Part shown: positions 19,593 to 29,307 of the stretch, piece by piece
Position numbering within the stretch: position 1 is the stretch's first letter
How the letters are laid out: each line of letters begins with the position of its first letter
DNA from: Dickeya chrysanthemi NCPPB 402
GTDB lineage: Bacteria; Pseudomonadota; Gammaproteobacteria; Enterobacterales; Enterobacteriaceae
Assembly: GCF_000406105.1 (NCBI RefSeq)
Contig: NZ_CM001974.1
Location: 3,857,128 to 3,921,127, forward strand
Length of the DNA stretch: 64,000 nt
Direction: 5' to 3'
The notes under the pieces: generated by a model
Database searches by the model: none
What the model saw: the letters and a program-made list of their open reading frames with translations, nothing else
Told to the model about the DNA's origin: nothing
Position numbers and translations under genes: made by a program

Positions 19593-19742
19593 TATGGTTA
19601 CCTTCCTGAATAGCTCGGCTCATGATGGCCGGATAGACCCATAACTAAAATTAAGATAAGCACGTCTGGTCAAGACATTGTTAGACCACTAAAATACTCC
19701 GCTAATACTACTTTATTGTCACACACGGACATTCAGGTTCTG

Positions 19743-21629
19743 ATGTTTAAACTTATTCCGCTTTTGCTTAATGCAGAGCGCACAACTAAACGCATAGTGA
19801 CAGTAAGCTATGACATTATCGCGATTGTTTTTTCACTGTACCTGGCCGTCGCCGTCCGTTTAGGTACCGCCGAATTCCCGGTCGGTTATGCTGAAATAGC
19901 CAGCGTCATCGTCACGTTATCCATCACAATCCTGGTCTTCATACGTTGTGGTATGTATCGCGCCGTGTTGCGCTATATGATGCTGCCGGCAATGGGGTAT
20001 GTTTTTCTATCGGTTATTCTCTCTGCCATCAGTCTGGCGCTGAGCAGCTTCTTTTTTCAGTCTTTTGTCCCGCGTAGCGTACCCTTTATCTATGCGGGCT
20101 TAGCGACGCTCGCACTGGGTAGCCCGCGCGTACTCATCCGAACCTTCTACTATCACTACTATAAACGTCAGAAACCGAACGTTTTTATCTATGGCGCAGG
20201 CGCTACCGGACGGGACCTACTTTATGCGTTGATCCAGGGAGACGAGTATCATCCCGTCATCATCCTTGATGATGATGAGAAAAAGATCGGCCAGATCATT
20301 TGCGGCATCAAAGTACACCACAGCGGTGAATTTGAGAAACTGAAGCCGCTCTATCAACCCGTTAAGTTGTTGTTGGCGATTAATAACATACAAAAAGGTC
20401 AACGACTGAGATTACTGGAGAAGCTTTCTCATTGGCCGATTGAAGTGCAATCCGTGCCCTCGGTTGAAGACATCGCCGCCGGCAAGGCTGTCGCCACGGA
20501 AGTACGCGATCTGGATGTCGCGGACCTGCTGGGCCGAGCGGCGGTTGACCCCGACAAGCAGTTGATGACGAAAAACATTACGGGAAAATCCGTGATGGTA
20601 ACGGGCGCCGGTGGGTCGATTGGTTCGGAGCTTTGCCGCCAGATTCTGGCGCAGCGCCCAAAAACGTTGGTGTTGTTTGAACTCAATGAGTACAACCTCT
20701 ATACCATCGATCAGGAACTGCAGGGTATCAAAAAGCGCCTGATGCTTGAGACGAAAATCGTCACGGCATTAGGTTCGGTACAAAAACAAAACCGGGTGCA
20801 AAAGCTGATTCATACCCATCAAGTCGAAACGATTTACCATGCCGCAGCTTACAAACATGTGCCATTAGTTGAAGAGAACGTGATTGAAGGGATCCGCAAC
20901 AACGTATTTGGTACATTGGCCTGCGCCGAAGCAGCGATAGCCGAAGGGGTGGAAAATTTCACGCTCATCTCTACCGACAAGGCAGTGCGCCCGACCAATA
21001 TCATGGGCACCAGCAAACGGATGGCGGAACTCATTTTGCAAGCGCTGGCGGAACGCCAAAACCAGACAACGTTCACCATGGTGAGATTTGGTAATGTGCT
21101 GGGGTCATCCGGCTCGGTTGTCCCGCTGTTTAAAAAGCAGATCCGCCAAGGCGGCCCAGTCACAGTGACACACCCGGATATTATTCGTTATTTTATGCTT
21201 ATTCCCGAAGCGGCACAGTTGGTGATACAAGCTGGGGCCATGGGGATGAATGGGCAGGTATTCGTATTGGATATGGGCGAGCCTGTCAAAATTCTCGATT
21301 TAGCCCGCAGAATGATCAACCTGATGGGAATGAAAAGCTATATAGAGGGCCAGGGGCACGCAGAAGAAGGTGATATCGCGATTAAGTTCACGGGATTACG
21401 CCCCGGAGAAAAGCTTTATGAAGAGTTATTGATCGGTAAAAATGTTGAAGGGACCAGCCATCCGAAGATCATGACGGCGCAGGAAGAGAAGTTGAGTTGG
21501 CAAGAGATGGATCTATTATTAAAAGAGCTGGATCTTTATTGCCACAACTTCGACGTTAATAATATTAAAGATATCCTGCTGCGGGCACCAACGGGTTATA
21601 ACACAAAGTGTTATACAGATGCTCATTGA
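19743..21629 (+). CDS. Membrane UDP-HexNAc 4,6-dehydratase, WbpM/FlaA1-like
   Basis: 628 residues from ATG 19743 (an upstream in-frame TTG at 19716 has no ribosome binding site). Four membrane spans occupy residues ~20-125, a first Rossmann-like domain (YGAGATGRDL) ~145-270, then the dehydratase domain with VTGAGGSIGSELCRQ near 290. The usual YxxxK is replaced by MGTSK (in STDKAVRPTNIMGTSKRMAE), which is the hallmark of this dehydratase subfamily. It converts UDP-GlcNAc to the 4-keto-6-deoxy sugar. Convergent with the glycosyltransferase gene at 21688. Confidence 0.9.
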   Translation: MFKLIPLLLNAERTTKRIVTVSYDIIAIVFSLYLAVAVRLGTAEFPVGYAEIASVIVTLSITILVFIRCGMYRAVLRYMMLPAMGYVFLSVILSAISLALSSFFFQSFVPRSVPFIYAGLATLALGSPRVLIRTFYYHYYKRQKPNVFIYGAGATGRDLLYALIQGDEYHPVIILDDDEKKIGQIICGIKVHHSGEFEKLKPLYQPVKLLLAINNIQKGQRLRLLEKLSHWPIEVQSVPSVEDIAAGKAVATEVRDLDVADLLGRAAVDPDKQLMTKNITGKSVMVTGAGGSIGSELCRQILAQRPKTLVLFELNEYNLYTIDQELQGIKKRLMLETKIVTALGSVQKQNRVQKLIHTHQVETIYHAAAYKHVPLVEENVIEGIRNNVFGTLACAEAAIAEGVENFTLISTDKAVRPTNIMGTSKRMAELILQALAERQNQTTFTMVRFGNVLGSSGSVVPLFKKQIRQGGPVTVTHPDIIRYFMLIPEAAQLVIQAGAMGMNGQVFVLDMGEPVKILDLARRMINLMGMKSYIEGQGHAEEGDIAIKFTGLRPGEKLYEELLIGKNVEGTSHPKIMTAQEEKLSWQEMDLLLKELDLYCHNFDVNNIKDILLRAPTGYNTKCYTDAH

Positions 21630-21687
21630 CTATGAAGTGCAGCGCTTCATAGCGCTGTCTCCTGAAGTGAGATGAACGCTTTAATCA

Positions 21688-22821
21688 CTATAAATATTTA
21701 TTTTTATTACTGCGTTCAATCACTCTTTGATAAAGAGCCATATACCTGTCGACCATATGCGTGGCGGTAAAATTCTCGTCAAAGCGCTGCTTCGCCATCC
21801 TTCCCATCTGCTGGGATTTTTCAACATCCAGCCACAACGTCATTAATGCCTGCTTCAGTGCCACAGGATCAGCCGGCGGCACGGCGATTCCTGTCACCTG
21901 ATCCTGGTTAATATAGGTTGTTCCTGTTCCTATTTCACAGGAAATCATCGGTTTACCATACATTGCGGCTTCAAGTAATGTCATGCCATAAGCTTCAGAA
22001 CGAAGATGAGAAGGGAATACGACACCACAGCATAACTCCAATAATGCGCATTTATCTTCATCAGACAGCGCCCCCAGAAAATGGGTGTTTTTTAAACCTA
22101 ATGAAATAGCCTGTGACTTCAATTCATTTTCATAAGGGCCTTCACCAACGATAACCAATGGATAATCAATATCTCTCATGGCTTCAAGTAAAAATGACAG
22201 CCCTTTGTAATAACGCAAGAAACCAACAAACAGGAAAAAACGCTCACCAAGCTGACTCTTCCATTTATCAAGAACAGCCTGTGATGATTGATGGTATGAG
22301 TCGGGGTCCAAACCAAACGGGATAACCTCAGCCGGCTTTACCAACGACTGCAAGACTGGGCTGGTAGTCACATAATTTGGTGATGAAGCAACAACACTAT
22401 CAACACTATTCAGGAAGCGTTTCATCAACGGTTGATAAAGCTTCAGCAGATATTTTTGTTTTACAATATCAGAATGGTAGCTGACAATTGCAGGTTTACG
22501 TACTTTAGCAATAAAGTGCACCAAATCCATGTAAGGCCATGGGAAATGATAATGAATAATATCTGCACTCGTAGCGAGTTCCTGGAAATCTTTTATGGCA
22601 GATAAAGAAAATCCCGTTGAAGCCAGATAAAAATCTTGGTGGGATGTGTGAACATGGTGATGCCCAATAACCCCATTCTTGGATGAGCCATCAGGGCTTA
22701 ATGAAAGTACATCGACAGTAGCTCCCCGCCGAGATGCCCCCTCTGCCAGTTGATAAATAACTTGTTGCACACCACCATAGGCTACAGGGTAATATGTTTT
22801 AAAAAAATGAAGAATTTTCAA
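21688..22821 (-). CDS. Glycosyltransferase family 4 (GT-B)
   Basis: 377 residues beginning KILHFFKTYYPVAYGGVQQV, with the C-terminal GT4 donor-binding text FVGFLRYYKGLSFLLEA, VGEGPYENEL and PSHLRSEAYGMTLLEAAMYGKP (the EX7E-type element). Cytoplasmic, no membrane segment. It is the last gene of the manC-led operon. The only in-frame start giving the complete N-terminus is TTG at 22821. Donor is presumably the GDP-6-deoxyhexose or GDP-mannose made by the operon; acceptor unknown. Confidence 0.88.
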   Translation of the reverse strand: MKILHFFKTYYPVAYGGVQQVIYQLAEGASRRGATVDVLSLSPDGSSKNGVIGHHHVHTSHQDFYLASTGFSLSAIKDFQELATSADIIHYHFPWPYMDLVHFIAKVRKPAIVSYHSDIVKQKYLLKLYQPLMKRFLNSVDSVVASSPNYVTTSPVLQSLVKPAEVIPFGLDPDSYHQSSQAVLDKWKSQLGERFFLFVGFLRYYKGLSFLLEAMRDIDYPLVIVGEGPYENELKSQAISLGLKNTHFLGALSDEDKCALLELCCGVVFPSHLRSEAYGMTLLEAAMYGKPMISCEIGTGTTYINQDQVTGIAVPPADPVALKQALMTLWLDVEKSQQMGRMAKQRFDENFTATHMVDRYMALYQRVIERSNKNKYL

Positions 22822-23077
22822 AGCATTTTTCTCATTTCTTAAGAAAAGGATACTATTTACTATTATAAAGACGGGTATTAGCGATGTTATGGTGGAACTA
22901 TCTTAAAAGACGCATTAAAAGATACGATATTTTTATATAGCATAATTCTTTCAGCATAGCCATATAGACTATATTGATTTTATTTCGCCCCCTGAGAAGC
23001 ACTTCTATTAAAACTCAGGGGACGTTCAACACTGTTCTTGCTACACTGAGGTTATAACGAGTACAGAATTGCGCAAC

Positions 23078-24274
23078 TTATTTTGTTGATAACTCAATAT
23101 ACAACTCAGCTTGTGATTTTAATGTATACTTAGTTTCAGATACGCGACTCACTTTATTTGGTATAAAGTGTAATGTTTTGCCCGCCAATTCCAGATAGTT
23201 ACCAATATCAAAGCGTGCATAATTATTATAGTCGGGAATGAGTCTAAACAATTCATCGAATGCAAATGATGAGGAACATAATACCCTCTTTGATACATCC
23301 ATACATATGGAAGCAATGCCTGAACCATCTTGTCCATTTTCTACATATGGCAACCATACATAGTCAACAGATGCCGCGAGGTTAATGAAATCTTCGTTAT
23401 CATATTCTCCCATGAAGAAAACACGATCTTTTACTTTTTTATTCTTACTTATTTTATCTTGTAAAGAGTGAATGTAATGATTCACTATTTCATTGTTTTT
23501 TATTGTCTGGGGATGCTGTCTACCAAAGATCATTAACTTATAATTTGATGGTAAATAAGACAACGTCTGGATTGCTAGAGAGTGCCCTTTATATTCATTA
23601 ACGAATCCAAACATTCCCACGACTTTATCTTGCTCATCAATACCATATTCATCTTTGATCCTTTCATAGATATCTGAGGATGACTTATGACTTTCATCAA
23701 CAATCTTAAGAGGATGTACATGCACATTGCTATAGTTAAAGAACATTTCAATCTGCTCTTTAGCTCTAAGAGTATGAACAATGAGATTAATATTGTTTTT
23801 AACGAGATATTTAATGATTTTTACATTTATTTTTGTTGATACATTCCGTCTCAAATCTGAAAGATACATATTAACAGCCGTCTTCAGGCGAAGCCTTAAT
23901 GCCTGCTTAATCGCCTCACGCTGTGATGCACTATCACTGACTAATCTTGGGCTATGAAGAGTCACACTTGTATTAGGATTAGCAGAAACCAACTTACACA
24001 CGCGCTTAATAATATCCGCCGGCATAGTACCATAAAGACCTGCTTCAAATTGAATATTGACACCATCGTAATCTTTGAGACTTTTACATATGTCATCAAT
24101 ATGCTTGTCAGCTTTTTTTCTAACACTATTATTAATAGACTGTGTCAGTAATAAGTTCAGACTCAGGCACTCGACCTGAGCTCCTGCGCTTATCATCGAA
24201 TCCATCAGAATTTTAGTAAAATAAGCATTTCCGCAACTATCTGAGAAACTTGAAACTATAGCAATTTTTTTCAT
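23078..24274 (-). CDS. Glycosyltransferase, GT4-like
   Basis: 398 residues, cytoplasmic, poorly conserved N-terminal half but a recognisable GT-B C-terminal half: VVGMFGFVNEYKGHSLAI near residue 217, YKLMIFGRQHPQ near 248 and VWLPYVENGQDGSGIAS near 312. ATG overlaps the preceding reading frame's stop (ATGA). AT-rich like the wzm/wzt genes around it, which suggests horizontal acquisition of this block. With only two glycosyltransferases in the operon, one may be a processive chain-maker. Specificity unknown. Confidence 0.75.
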   Translation of the reverse strand: MKKIAIVSSFSDSCGNAYFTKILMDSMISAGAQVECLSLNLLLTQSINNSVRKKADKHIDDICKSLKDYDGVNIQFEAGLYGTMPADIIKRVCKLVSANPNTSVTLHSPRLVSDSASQREAIKQALRLRLKTAVNMYLSDLRRNVSTKINVKIIKYLVKNNINLIVHTLRAKEQIEMFFNYSNVHVHPLKIVDESHKSSSDIYERIKDEYGIDEQDKVVGMFGFVNEYKGHSLAIQTLSYLPSNYKLMIFGRQHPQTIKNNEIVNHYIHSLQDKISKNKKVKDRVFFMGEYDNEDFINLAASVDYVWLPYVENGQDGSGIASICMDVSKRVLCSSSFAFDELFRLIPDYNNYARFDIGNYLELAGKTLHFIPNKVSRVSETKYTLKSQAELYIELSTK

Positions 24275-25208
24275 TTTCTAATACCAAGAATATTATTTTT
24301 GTACCATGAGATAGTATCTGAAATTTGCTCTTTAAGGTCAAACTTAGGATCGAATCCAGAATTACGTAACCGTTCTATTGATACACTTCTTCTTGGGATA
24401 CCAATAGGTGCATTCTCATTCCAGGAAACTGATATTTTATTATCAAAACCACTAACTATCGCTTTTACTACATCGCCCATTGATGTCTCTACACCACTGG
24501 CAATATTTACAACACCACTTACATTATTCATAGCATGTAATGCAGCAAACCCAGCTTCTGAATTATGTAGAAAATCACGTGTAGTTTCAGGACGACCCCA
24601 TACATTCAGAATGTTGTCACCATTTTGGATACTGTTATAGGCTTTATCGATAAGTGAAGGAATAACATGTCCATTGATTGGATCAAATCGGTCATTTTCC
24701 CCAAATAGATTTGTAAACAATGCATAACAATAATCAATACTATGATATTTTTTAAAATTTTCAAAAAAGCCAAGGCATGTCTTTTCGCCATAGCATATCC
24801 ATATTCACCATCATGCGGTTCCCCCATCAAAATATCATCTTCAACCAATGGCTGTTGGATATAGGGGAATGGATAGGATGCGACAGTACCCGCAAAAAAT
24901 ATTTTCTTTACATTGAATTTATGACTAGAAACAATAACATTTTGGTTAATGATCGTATTATTAGAAATGGATTTTAGCTGATTATCCAAATTCCCTTTTA
25001 AGCCAAAAACAAGAGAGGCCAAATGAAAAACATACTCTGGTCTATTTTTATTTAGATAATCATCCACACTATCTTGATTTAGACAGTCCATTTCATTTCT
25101 ATTAGGAGTTAATAGATTATCGTAACCACTACTCCTTAACGCATTCACTAACCCATACCCCAAAACACCACCGGAGCCGGTGATTAGTATCTTACTTGTC
25201 TTTTCCAT
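24271..25208 (-). pseudogene. GDP-sugar epimerase/reductase (Fcl-like SDR), frameshifted
   Basis: Two overlapping frames encode one SDR protein: 25208 downwards gives GSGGVLG (residues 12-18) to YGYAMAKRHALAF (YxxxK), and the second frame continues FENFKKYHSIDYCYALFTNL then FGENDRFDPINGHVIPSLID to the stop at 24271. Joining needs one extra T in the run of six at 24763-24768 and yields 312 residues, the normal size for GDP-fucose-synthase-like enzymes. It follows gmd, so its substrate is probably GDP-4-keto-6-deoxymannose. The intact 4-bp overlap with the next gene argues that it was recently functional; sequencing error or slippage expression are alternatives. Confidence 0.8.
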
Positions 25209-25218
25209 TTACTCACCA

Positions 25219-25950
25219 TTATAAATAATCATCCAAATCAGAAATATCCAACTCTTTTATACAACCATGCTCTAATAAAAAGAATCTATTGCAATATTCT
25301 CGAATCACTTCCTTTGAATGCGAGGCCAGGATGAGAACTGATGTATTACTTATCATTTCCTCTAATTTTATTCCCATTTTCTCTTTAAAATGAGTATCCC
25401 CGACAGTTAACCACTCATCCATCAAAAGAACATTCGGTTTAAGTGTTGAGATAATTGCAAAAGCAAGTCTTAACAACATGCCGCTTGAGTAGGTTCTCAC
25501 AGGCAGATGTATATAATCGCCTAACTCACTGAACTCAATGATATAGTCAATGTGTTTCGTAATTTCCTTTCTTTTGAGCCCTAGTAAGATACCTCTTATA
25601 TAAATATTCTGATATCCTGTAGCCTCACTATCCATCCCCATAGCCATATCAATCAGAGACACAACATCCCCATCAATATTAATATGACCTGTAGACGGAT
25701 GATAAACACCAGCTAATACTCTCAGAAGGGTAGTTTTCCCCGCACCATTATGGCCAATCAGTGCGACACGATCGCCTTCGTATATGCTAAATGAAATATC
25801 ATTCAGGGCCTTAACTGTAATACAATTTGCGCTATCATTGAATCCGCCTCCGACTGCTCGTTTGAATATAACCTTCTTCAAACTACGTTGCGAAGATGAA
25901 TATATCGGAAAATCCACACTAACATGTACAGCATCAATTATCTTTTTCAT
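25219..25950 (-). CDS. wzt: Polysaccharide ABC exporter ATPase
   Basis: 243 residues: Walker A GHNGAGKTT near residue 66, signature YSSGM near 157, Walker B VLLMDEW near 176, switch region ASHS. Belongs to the Wzt/KpsT/TagH class that drives export of undecaprenyl-linked glycans. It ends shortly after the nucleotide-binding domain, so the C-terminal carbohydrate-binding domain present in Wzt proteins that read a terminal cap is absent. Three bases separate it from wzm. AT-rich. Confidence 0.9.
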   Translation of the reverse strand: MKKIIDAVHVSVDFPIYSSSQRSLKKVIFKRAVGGGFNDSANCITVKALNDISFSIYEGDRVALIGHNGAGKTTLLRVLAGVYHPSTGHINIDGDVVSLIDMAMGMDSEATGYQNIYIRGILLGLKRKEITKHIDYIIEFSELGDYIHLPVRTYSSGMLLRLAFAIISTLKPNVLLMDEWLTVGDTHFKEKMGIKLEEMISNTSVLILASHSKEVIREYCNRFFLLEHGCIKELDISDLDDYL

Positions 25951-25953
25951 AGA

Positions 25954-26727
25954 TTAAAGCCAATATGCAATCTTGGTTCTGGTCTTATTCAGCAATATCA
26001 ATGACAGAGAGAACAAGGTGAGAGTTATCACAAATGCAATTAATACCGACTTAGCCTCAGGTAAATGCCCAAGAATAGGCTCTCGAATAATATTAAAAAA
26101 ATGAACCAATGGATTGAAATCAACCCAAAATAACCATTCTTTATTTAATTGTTCAGTTTTCCACATGATAGGCGTGAAATAAAAACTCACCAGCAGAATA
26201 TTTTGAATGATCATTTGCATATCTCTAAATCGAGTACATATAATGCCAAGAATTATAGATCCAGAGAACAATGCTAAAGATAACAGAATAAAACCAAAAA
26301 TAGAAAGCAATGCAATGGGACTCCATCCTTCGCCCACAAAGCTTATAACAAAAATAATAATAATAAAGTTATGGAGAAATACAATAATATTTCGACTTAA
26401 TATTCTCAAGATTATTGAGCTAAAAGAAACTTTGCTTTGTCGAATTATATAATCGAATTGAATAAAACCATTGCATGCCTCAGTAATCTGAGTTGATATA
26501 TATGTCCAAAAAACCTGGCCGATACAAAAAAATGGAAGATAATCTTTAACATCTAACTTAAATAATGTAGACCATAATAGACTCAACATTCCAACCAGAA
26601 CAGCAGTACTAATTGTCACCCAAAAGGGTCCTAACGTTGAGCGCTTATATCGTTGTTTAATATCATACCATGATAAGATCACCCAAGACTCTGGATGAGT
26701 TAAAGCTAATCTCAAGTCATTTAACAT
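25954..26727 (-). CDS. wzm: Polysaccharide ABC exporter permease
   Basis: 257 residues with six predicted membrane spans and the ABC-2 family N-terminal text YDIKQRYKRSTLGPFWVTIS, followed late by MIIQNILLVSFYFTPIMWK. Together with wzt it moves a completed lipid-linked polysaccharide across the inner membrane, so this locus uses the ABC-transporter route rather than Wzx/Wzy. Expressed in the manC operon; visibly AT-rich, unlike the flanking housekeeping genes. Confidence 0.9.
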   Translation of the reverse strand: MLNDLRLALTHPESWVILSWYDIKQRYKRSTLGPFWVTISTAVLVGMLSLLWSTLFKLDVKDYLPFFCIGQVFWTYISTQITEACNGFIQFDYIIRQSKVSFSSIILRILSRNIIVFLHNFIIIIFVISFVGEGWSPIALLSIFGFILLSLALFSGSIILGIICTRFRDMQMIIQNILLVSFYFTPIMWKTEQLNKEWLFWVDFNPLVHFFNIIREPILGHLPEAKSVLIAFVITLTLFSLSLILLNKTRTKIAYWL

Positions 26728-26792
26728 TTAAAGATGCTCGAATTAATAAAAGAGCTGTATACACAGCCCTTTCTATTTACTATAAAAAATAC

Positions 26793-27911
26793 TTACTCTA
26801 CGCTAACACTAACATCGTAGCCATTAGATTTCAGGAGAGCGACTTGTTTAGCCTTCTCCAGATCATAAGCAACCATCTCATCAATCATTTCACCCAGAGT
26901 TGTCTCTGGAACCCAGCCCAATTTATTTTTAGCTTTGCTCGGATCGCCCAGAAGCGTATCAACTTCAGCAGGACGGAAATAACGAGGATCAACGGCAACA
27001 ACAACATCTCCCACTTTCAACGCCGGGGCATTATTACCAATAATTTTTGATACAACTGCTTTTTCGTCGACCCCTGAGCCAACAAACTCAAGCTCAATAC
27101 CAAGTTTTTTCGCAGAGAGCTTAATAAAATCACGAACACTATACTGCACGCCAGTTGCAATTACGAAGTCTTCCGGTTTTTCTTGCTGAAGCATCAGCCA
27201 TTGCATTTTAACGTAGTCACGAGCATGGCCCCAATCACGCAAAGAATCCAGATTCCCCATATACAGGCACTTCTCCAGCCCCTGAGCGATGTTAGATAAT
27301 CCACGAGTAATTTTACGAGTTACGAATGTTTCACCGCGACGAGGAGACTCATGGTTAAAAAGAATCCCATTACAGGCATACATGCCATAAGACTCACGGT
27401 AGTTTACTGTAATCCAGTACGCATACATTTTAGCAACCGCATAAGGACTTCTCGGGTAGAACGGAGTTGTTTCCTTCTGAGGGATTTCTTGCACCAGACC
27501 ATATAATTCGGATGTTGATGCCTGATAGAAACGAGTTTTATTAGTCAATCCTAAGAAGCGAATCGACTCCAATAATCTTAATGTGCCGATAGCGTCAACA
27601 TCAGCAGTATATTCCGGAGACTCAAAACTCACTGCAACATGGGATTGAGCACCCAAGTTGTATACTTCGTCCGGCTGCACTTCGGCAAGAATACGTGTTA
27701 AGTTAGAAGTATCGGTCAAATCACCATAGTGAAGGTTAAACTTTACATTTTCTTCGTGTGGATCTTGATATAAATGGTCTACGCGTTGTGTATTGAAAAG
27801 TGATGAACGCCGCTTAATACCATGAACTTCATAACCCTTTTCCAAAAGAAACTCTGCAAGATAAGAACCGTCCTGACCTGTCACACCAGAAATCAAGGCA
27901 ACCTTTTTCAT
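26793..27911 (-). CDS. gmd: GDP-mannose 4,6-dehydratase
   Basis: 372 residues, full length. NADP-binding [20 protein letters not shown] at residues 9-28, catalytic Thr/Ser-Glu in STSELYG and YxxxK in [15 protein letters not shown]. Produces GDP-4-keto-6-deoxy-D-mannose, the branch point to GDP-fucose, GDP-rhamnose, GDP-6-deoxytalose or GDP-6-deoxyaltrose. ATG follows GGAG. Its GC content is closer to manB/manC than to the AT-rich genes downstream. Confidence 0.96.
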   Translation of the reverse strand: MKKVALISGVTGQDGSYLAEFLLEKGYEVHGIKRRSSLFNTQRVDHLYQDPHEENVKFNLHYGDLTDTSNLTRILAEVQPDEVYNLGAQSHVAVSFESPEYTADVDAIGTLRLLESIRFLGLTNKTRFYQASTSELYGLVQEIPQKETTPFYPRSPYAVAKMYAYWITVNYRESYGMYACNGILFNHESPRRGETFVTRKITRGLSNIAQGLEKCLYMGNLDSLRDWGHARDYVKMQWLMLQQEKPEDFVIATGVQYSVRDFIKLSAKKLGIELEFVGSGVDEKAVVSKIIGNNAPALKVGDVVVAVDPRYFRPAEVDTLLGDPSKAKNKLGWVPETTLGEMIDEMVAYDLEKAKQVALLKSNGYDVSVSVE

Positions 27912-27945
27912 CTATATTCTCCAATATTATATTACTGTTTTAGTA

Positions 27946-29307
27946 TTAAGACTTAATAAGTTCATCTAGTTTTTCAACTTCGGCGTGCAACAACTCATGG
28001 CTACCTTTAGTCTCAACATTAAGTCTCAAAAGCGGTTCAGTATTAGAAATACGAACATTAAGTCTAAAGTCGGCACATTCGATGCTAATCCCATCGATGT
28101 AGTTAATATCATCCGCCTTATCCTGATACGCTGCCTTTATTTTTAAAAGAATATTTTTTGGATTTTCGACGCGATAATTAATTTCCCCACTACACGGAAA
28201 TAAGCTCATTCTCTTATTTAAGGCATTGGATAATGTTATATTTTTTGTACTTAGCAGCTCAGTAACCAATAACCACGGAATCATACCGCTGTCACAGTAT
28301 GCAAATTCACGGAAATAATGATGAGCACTCATTTCTCCACCATAAATAGCATTCTCAGCCCGCATACGCTCTTTTATAAAAGCATGTCCAGTTTTACTCT
28401 GAACTGGGATACCACCAGCATTTTGGACGATCTCTATCGTATTCCAAGTAAGTCTCGGGTCATGAATAATCTTAGAACCAGGATTTTTTGAAAGAAAAGC
28501 CTCAGCTAAAAGACCTACAATATAATACCCTTCAATAAACGCTCCATTTTCATCAAATAGAAAGCAACGATCAAAATCACCATCCCAAGCGATCCCCATA
28601 TCCGCCTGATGTAGTTTCACAGCATTTGACGTCGCCGAGCGATTTTCTGGTAATAAAGGATTAGGAATACCATTAGGGAAATGGCCATCCGGCTCATGGT
28701 GAACTTTGATAAACTCAACGGGAACCTGCATCTGCTGAAATCTTGCTTCGATCTCATCGACAACATGCCCTGCCGCACCATTACCTGCATTGACAACCAA
28801 TTTTAGTGGCTTAATTTTCTTGATATCAATATAAGAGAGGAGATGGTCAACGTATTCATTTAATAATGAAAGTTCCTTATAGCTGCCTTTACGCTCTGAC
28901 TTCCCAAATTGACCTGAATCTGCCAGATCACGAATATCATTCAGCCCCGAGTCACCACTAATTGGTTTGGCACCACGACCAACCAACTTCATACCATTAT
29001 AATCCATGGGATTATGGCTGGCGGTCACTTCAATGGCCCCATCTATATCCAGATGAAATGCGGCAAAATAAATCTCTTCAGTTCCTGTCATGCCAAGGTC
29101 AATAACATCAACCCCCGCATCCATCAAGCCATTGGCTAGCGACGCCTTTAAATCTTTGCTGCTTAAACGAATATCCCCACCAATCGCTACCGTTTTAGCC
29201 CTTAAATATTGACCAAATGCACGACCGATGCGATAAGCAATGTCAGTATTTAATTCGCTGCCTAAACGGCCTCGAATATCATAAGCTTTAAAGCAAGCCA
29301 GAGTCAT
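27946..29307 (-). CDS. manB: Phosphomannomutase
   Basis: 453 residues, CpsG/ManB-type: active-site phosphoserine loop [15 protein letters not shown] near residue 96, metal-binding DGDFDRCF near 243, sugar-binding [10 protein letters not shown] near 323. Converts mannose-6-phosphate to mannose-1-phosphate for manC. ATG overlaps the manC stop by 4 bp (ATGA). Confidence 0.95.
   Translation of the reverse strand: MTLACFKAYDIRGRLGSELNTDIAYRIGRAFGQYLRAKTVAIGGDIRLSSKDLKASLANGLMDAGVDVIDLGMTGTEEIYFAAFHLDIDGAIEVTASHNPMDYNGMKLVGRGAKPISGDSGLNDIRDLADSGQFGKSERKGSYKELSLLNEYVDHLLSYIDIKKIKPLKLVVNAGNGAAGHVVDEIEARFQQMQVPVEFIKVHHEPDGHFPNGIPNPLLPENRSATSNAVKLHQADMGIAWDGDFDRCFLFDENGAFIEGYYIVGLLAEAFLSKNPGSKIIHDPRLTWNTIEIVQNAGGIPVQSKTGHAFIKERMRAENAIYGGEMSAHHYFREFAYCDSGMIPWLLVTELLSTKNITLSNALNKRMSLFPCSGEINYRVENPKNILLKIKAAYQDKADDINYIDGISIECADFRLNVRISNTEPLLRLNVETKGSHELLHAEVEKLDELIKS

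Noticed and set aside
21630..21687. Inverted repeat TATGAAG/CTTCATA between two convergent genes as a terminator
   Set aside because: Short AT-rich stem and no T run.
22981..23025. CCCCTGAG/CTCAGGGG inverted repeat upstream of the 21688-22821 glycosyltransferase gene
   Set aside because: Loop of about 17 bases and no T tract; could be a hairpin but no function is supportable.
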